Below, one piece after another: positions 62,040 through 64,000 of a stretch of DNA of 64,000 nucleotides. Source of the DNA: Profundibacterium mesophilum KAUST100406-0324 (GTDB lineage: Bacteria > Pseudomonadota > Alphaproteobacteria > Rhodobacterales > Rhodobacteraceae); the NCBI RefSeq assembly GCF_009835145.1, contig NZ_APKE01000014.1, positions 186,001 through 250,000 of the forward strand, written 5' to 3'. The position numbers were made by a program, and so were the translations under genes. The first letter of the stretch is position 1. Each line of letters begins with the position of its first letter. Below the pieces are notes generated by a model. That model worked only from the letters and a program-made list of their open reading frames with translations, did no database searches and was not told the DNA's origin.

Positions 62040-62642
62040 TCAGCCGGCCATGCGCACCGCGACGGCGCGATAGGCTGGGCGCTGGCGCAGCCTCGACATA
62101 TAGGCCGCGATCACGTCGTCGCCTGGCGCGAAACCCGCGGCATGGGCCCAGTTGCCGCAATGCACGGCGATGATGTCGGGAACCGTGAGCGTGTCCCCGG
62201 CGAGGAAGGCGCGCCCGTCCGACAGGATCCGCGACAGCCGTTCGAGGCCCCGGTCATATTCCCATCTCAAGCTGTCCTTGATCGCGGGAAGGCGACGCTC
62301 TTCGGGGAGGACGAAGCTGTGACGCGCGGCGGTCCACAGGCAGGCATCGAGTTCGTCGAGCAGGAAATGCGTGATCGCGTCCTGTCTGGCGCGCGCGGTG
62401 CTGCCGGGGGGGCAGCTGAAACGTCCCTCGCGATCTGACAGCCATGTGAGGATGGCGGTGCTGTCGGTCAGCGGCGTGCCCTCCTCGGTCAGGAGGACCG
62501 GGATCTTGCCCGACGGGTTCACCGCGTGCACCGCCTCGCTGCGGGGGGGCAGATCGCGATGCGTATAGGGCAAGCCAAGCTCCTCGAGCAGCCAGGCGGG
62601 ACGGAAGCTCCGGCTTTTCAGTGTTCCGATCAATTCAAGCAT
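62040..62642 (-). CDS. Glutathione S-transferase family protein
   Basis: 200 residues: a thioredoxin-fold N terminus (LIGTLKSRSFRPAWLLEELGLPYTH, GKIPVLLTEEG, LTDSTAILTWL) and an all-helical C domain ending VRMAG. The catalytic Ser could be in the SRSF loop. Different subgroup from the other GST at 56761. The start overlaps the holA stop by one base (TGATG), an unexpected coupling to a replication gene. Confidence 0.87.
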   Translation of the reverse strand: MLELIGTLKSRSFRPAWLLEELGLPYTHRDLPPRSEAVHAVNPSGKIPVLLTEEGTPLTDSTAILTWLSDREGRFSCPPGSTARARQDAITHFLLDELDACLWTAARHSFVLPEERRLPAIKDSLRWEYDRGLERLSRILSDGRAFLAGDTLTVPDIIAVHCGNWAHAAGFAPGDDVIAAYMSRLRQRPAYRAVAVRMAG

Positions 62643-63661
62643 CAGCGTCGTCCCATCATGGAAAGGCGGATCAGGACGCGCTCCATTAGCGCCATTTGCG
62701 GCGCGCGGGCAGAGGAGCGCAGGGCGAGGTCGGTTTCGGTCAGCAGGCGCAGCGCTTGCTCGAGACGCGGCCGGCCCCAGTCCTGGGCTTGGCGCAGCAC
62801 GGCGTCGCGGCGCGGCCCGTAGACCGGCGGGCGGAGCTTGCCGATACCGGAGCCAGGCCCGCCTGAATCGGAGGCGACGACGTGCAGGGTCCGGAAATGA
62901 CGCATCGCCCCGATGCACAGGCCGACCGGCTGCACCCCCTGCGCCTGCAACCGCCGCAGCAGCGGGCCCACCTCCGCCGTGCGCCCGCCCGCGATCACCG
63001 CGAGCATGTCGTCGAGCCCCGCATCATGCGAGACCGGGGCGCAGGCAGCAATGTCGTCCGGACCGAGCGGCGCGCTGTCGTTCAGCTTGTAGAGGGCGAG
63101 CTTCTCGACCGTCTGGCGAAAGTCCCCCGGATCGAGCACCTGCGCGAGGGCGTTCAGATCGCCCATCGCTGCCCCTTCGGCGGCAAGTCCCGCCTCCTTG
63201 AGGATCGCCTCGATCTCCGCCCGTCCGGGCGGGTCGTCGTAGATGCCGATGGCCACGGCCGTGCGATGCTGCTCGAAGCCCTTGCGCAACGCGCTCGCCG
63301 CCTTCAGCGCGCCGGCGGTCACCAGCAGGTGTGCGTCTCCCTCGGACCAATCGGCAAGCGCGCCGAGTATGGCGGGAGCATGCTGGTTTCCCGCATCCTC
63401 GAGCAGCACCGCGCGCGGACCGGGAAAGAAACCGCTGGCCTTCATCTCGTCGCTCAGCGCGGCCTTGTCGCGTCGCAGCTCCCCGGCCGGAAGGCGCGTC
63501 AGGCGCATCTCCTCATCGCCCTGCGGACCCACGAGCGCCTTTGCCAGCGACTGGCGCTTGAGGCTGACGCGCATCGCGTCGCTGCCATAGAGCAGCGTGC
63601 CGGGCCGTCCCGGAGGCGGCTTGGCCAGGTAGGCCGCCGCATCGCGCGCCGACAGTTTCAT
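62642..63661 (-). CDS. holA: DNA polymerase III subunit delta
   Basis: Clamp-loader wrench subunit that opens the beta clamp. 339 residues, the usual length. An AAA+-like N domain (LLYGSDAMRVSLKRQ), the PGPRAVLLEDAG block, and the C-terminal collar helices ending QMALMERVLIRLSMMGRR are consistent. It lies 10 bp after lptE in the same direction, the common leuS-lptE-holA arrangement. Confidence 0.92.
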   Translation of the reverse strand: MKLSARDAAAYLAKPPPGRPGTLLYGSDAMRVSLKRQSLAKALVGPQGDEEMRLTRLPAGELRRDKAALSDEMKASGFFPGPRAVLLEDAGNQHAPAILGALADWSEGDAHLLVTAGALKAASALRKGFEQHRTAVAIGIYDDPPGRAEIEAILKEAGLAAEGAAMGDLNALAQVLDPGDFRQTVEKLALYKLNDSAPLGPDDIAACAPVSHDAGLDDMLAVIAGGRTAEVGPLLRRLQAQGVQPVGLCIGAMRHFRTLHVVASDSGGPGSGIGKLRPPVYGPRRDAVLRQAQDWGRPRLEQALRLLTETDLALRSSARAPQMALMERVLIRLSMMGRR

Positions 63662-63671
63662 GCCCGCCCCG

Positions 63672-64000
63672 TCATCGCTGCCAATCGGGCGCGGTGGCCA
63701 ACAGATGCGAGACGAGATCGTCGGCGAGGATCACCATGAGGCGCCGGCGCGCGTCCTGCTCCGCGGTGAGCACGGAGACGGTATTGCCCGCGATCGAGCC
63801 GCGATCCGCGCTGAAGACCGGGGCGGAATAGGCGGTGGCGCGGTGCAGCGTCCCGCTCGCGGCGGATGCCCCGTCCGCGATCCGGGTCAGGCTCCAGATC
63901 ATCGTTCCGCGAAGCTGGTAGCGGGTCGTTTCCTGATCGGGCGTGACGGCGAGGGCGGCCTGTTCGGTCAGCACGCTCGCCGAGAGGCCGAAGGCCGGGT
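63672..64000 (-). CDS. lptE: LPS-assembly lipoprotein LptE, 5' end outside window
   Basis: The C-terminal 108 residues are visible; the frame runs open through the right edge, so the start and lipobox are missing. Blocks TTRYQLRGTMIWSLTRI, GTLHRATAYSAPVFSADRGSIAGN and AEQDARRRLMVILADDLVSHLLA match LptE of alphaproteobacteria. LptE plugs the LptD outer-membrane barrel for LPS insertion. The holA gene follows. Confidence 0.85.
   Translation of the reverse strand, partial: PAFGLSASVLTEQAALAVTPDQETTRYQLRGTMIWSLTRIADGASAASGTLHRATAYSAPVFSADRGSIAGNTVSVLTAEQDARRRLMVILADDLVSHLLATAPDWQR

Overview
The window is a gene-dense stretch of high-GC chromosome from an alphaproteobacterium, most likely a member of the Rhodobacterales/Rhodobacteraceae. 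This rests on the mix of families: PhaA/PhaB, a COQ9-family protein, the low-complexity TIGR02302 protein, a TrcR/DUF1013 regulator, invasion-associated locus B, MbfA, alphaproteobacterial SerC with a serC-type leader, and GTTC-N7-GTTC (LexA) and TTAA-N7-TTAAC (CtrA) operators. I see no tRNA or rRNA gene, insertion sequence, prophage, CRISPR array or replication origin. Most content is ordinary housekeeping.

Layout, left to right. 1-2 kb: end of phaA and phaB (polyhydroxybutyrate precursor synthesis). 2-9 kb: small DUF465 protein, a methyltransferase/DUF2007 pair, long-chain polyprenyl diphosphate synthase, ispE, a secreted TPR protein and ETF-ubiquinone oxidoreductase. 9-18 kb: greA, a membrane protein, TIGR02302, lysA, rpsU, coq9, a periplasmic RNase T2 and trcR. 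18.5-24.7 kb: a signalling island of a REC/degenerate-GGDEF protein and an HPt protein behind a perfect CtrA-type site, facing a single-domain response regulator and two membrane histidine kinases. 25-34 kb: lytic transglycosylase, then a leftward dapD ... dapE-GNAT-glycosyltransferase-rnr group. 34-38 kb: GT25 glycosyltransferase, LOG protein, small ion channel, rlmN, ialB. 38-43 kb: asparaginase and the serine genes serB < > serC-serA. 43.5-48.6 kb: phosphoesterase, lipid kinase, metallophosphoesterase, LysR regulator, asd. 48.6-53.4 kb: an odd low-GC patch with two tiny overlapping ORFs, carbonic anhydrase, M17 aminopeptidase, NlpC/P60 hydrolase, DUF2794. 53.7-60 kb: a stress-response stretch with a LexA-boxed ImuB-type polymerase, an OhrR-like MarR regulator, truncated haemoglobin, glutathione transferase, NYN-LOTUS protein, a small secreted peptide and MbfA. 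60-64 kb: fghA, yaiI, a HAD hydrolase, glutathione transferase, holA and the 3' part of lptE.

How the genes fit together: lysine/diaminopimelate supply (asd, dapD, dapE, lysA) and serine synthesis (serA, serB, serC) are both represented, as are peptidoglycan turnover (MltB type, NlpC/P60), quinone-linked metabolism (polyprenyl synthase, COQ9, ETF-QO) and oxidative, iron and DNA-damage defence. Many neighbours overlap by 1-8 nt (GTGA, ATGA or TGATG junctions), suggesting translationally coupled operons. I found no clear novel multi-gene defence or mobile system. The least explained items are the CtrA-boxed REC/HPt module, the OhrR-like/haemoglobin/GST cluster that lacks an ohr gene, the orphan LexA-regulated imuB, and the tiny ORF pair downstream of asd.
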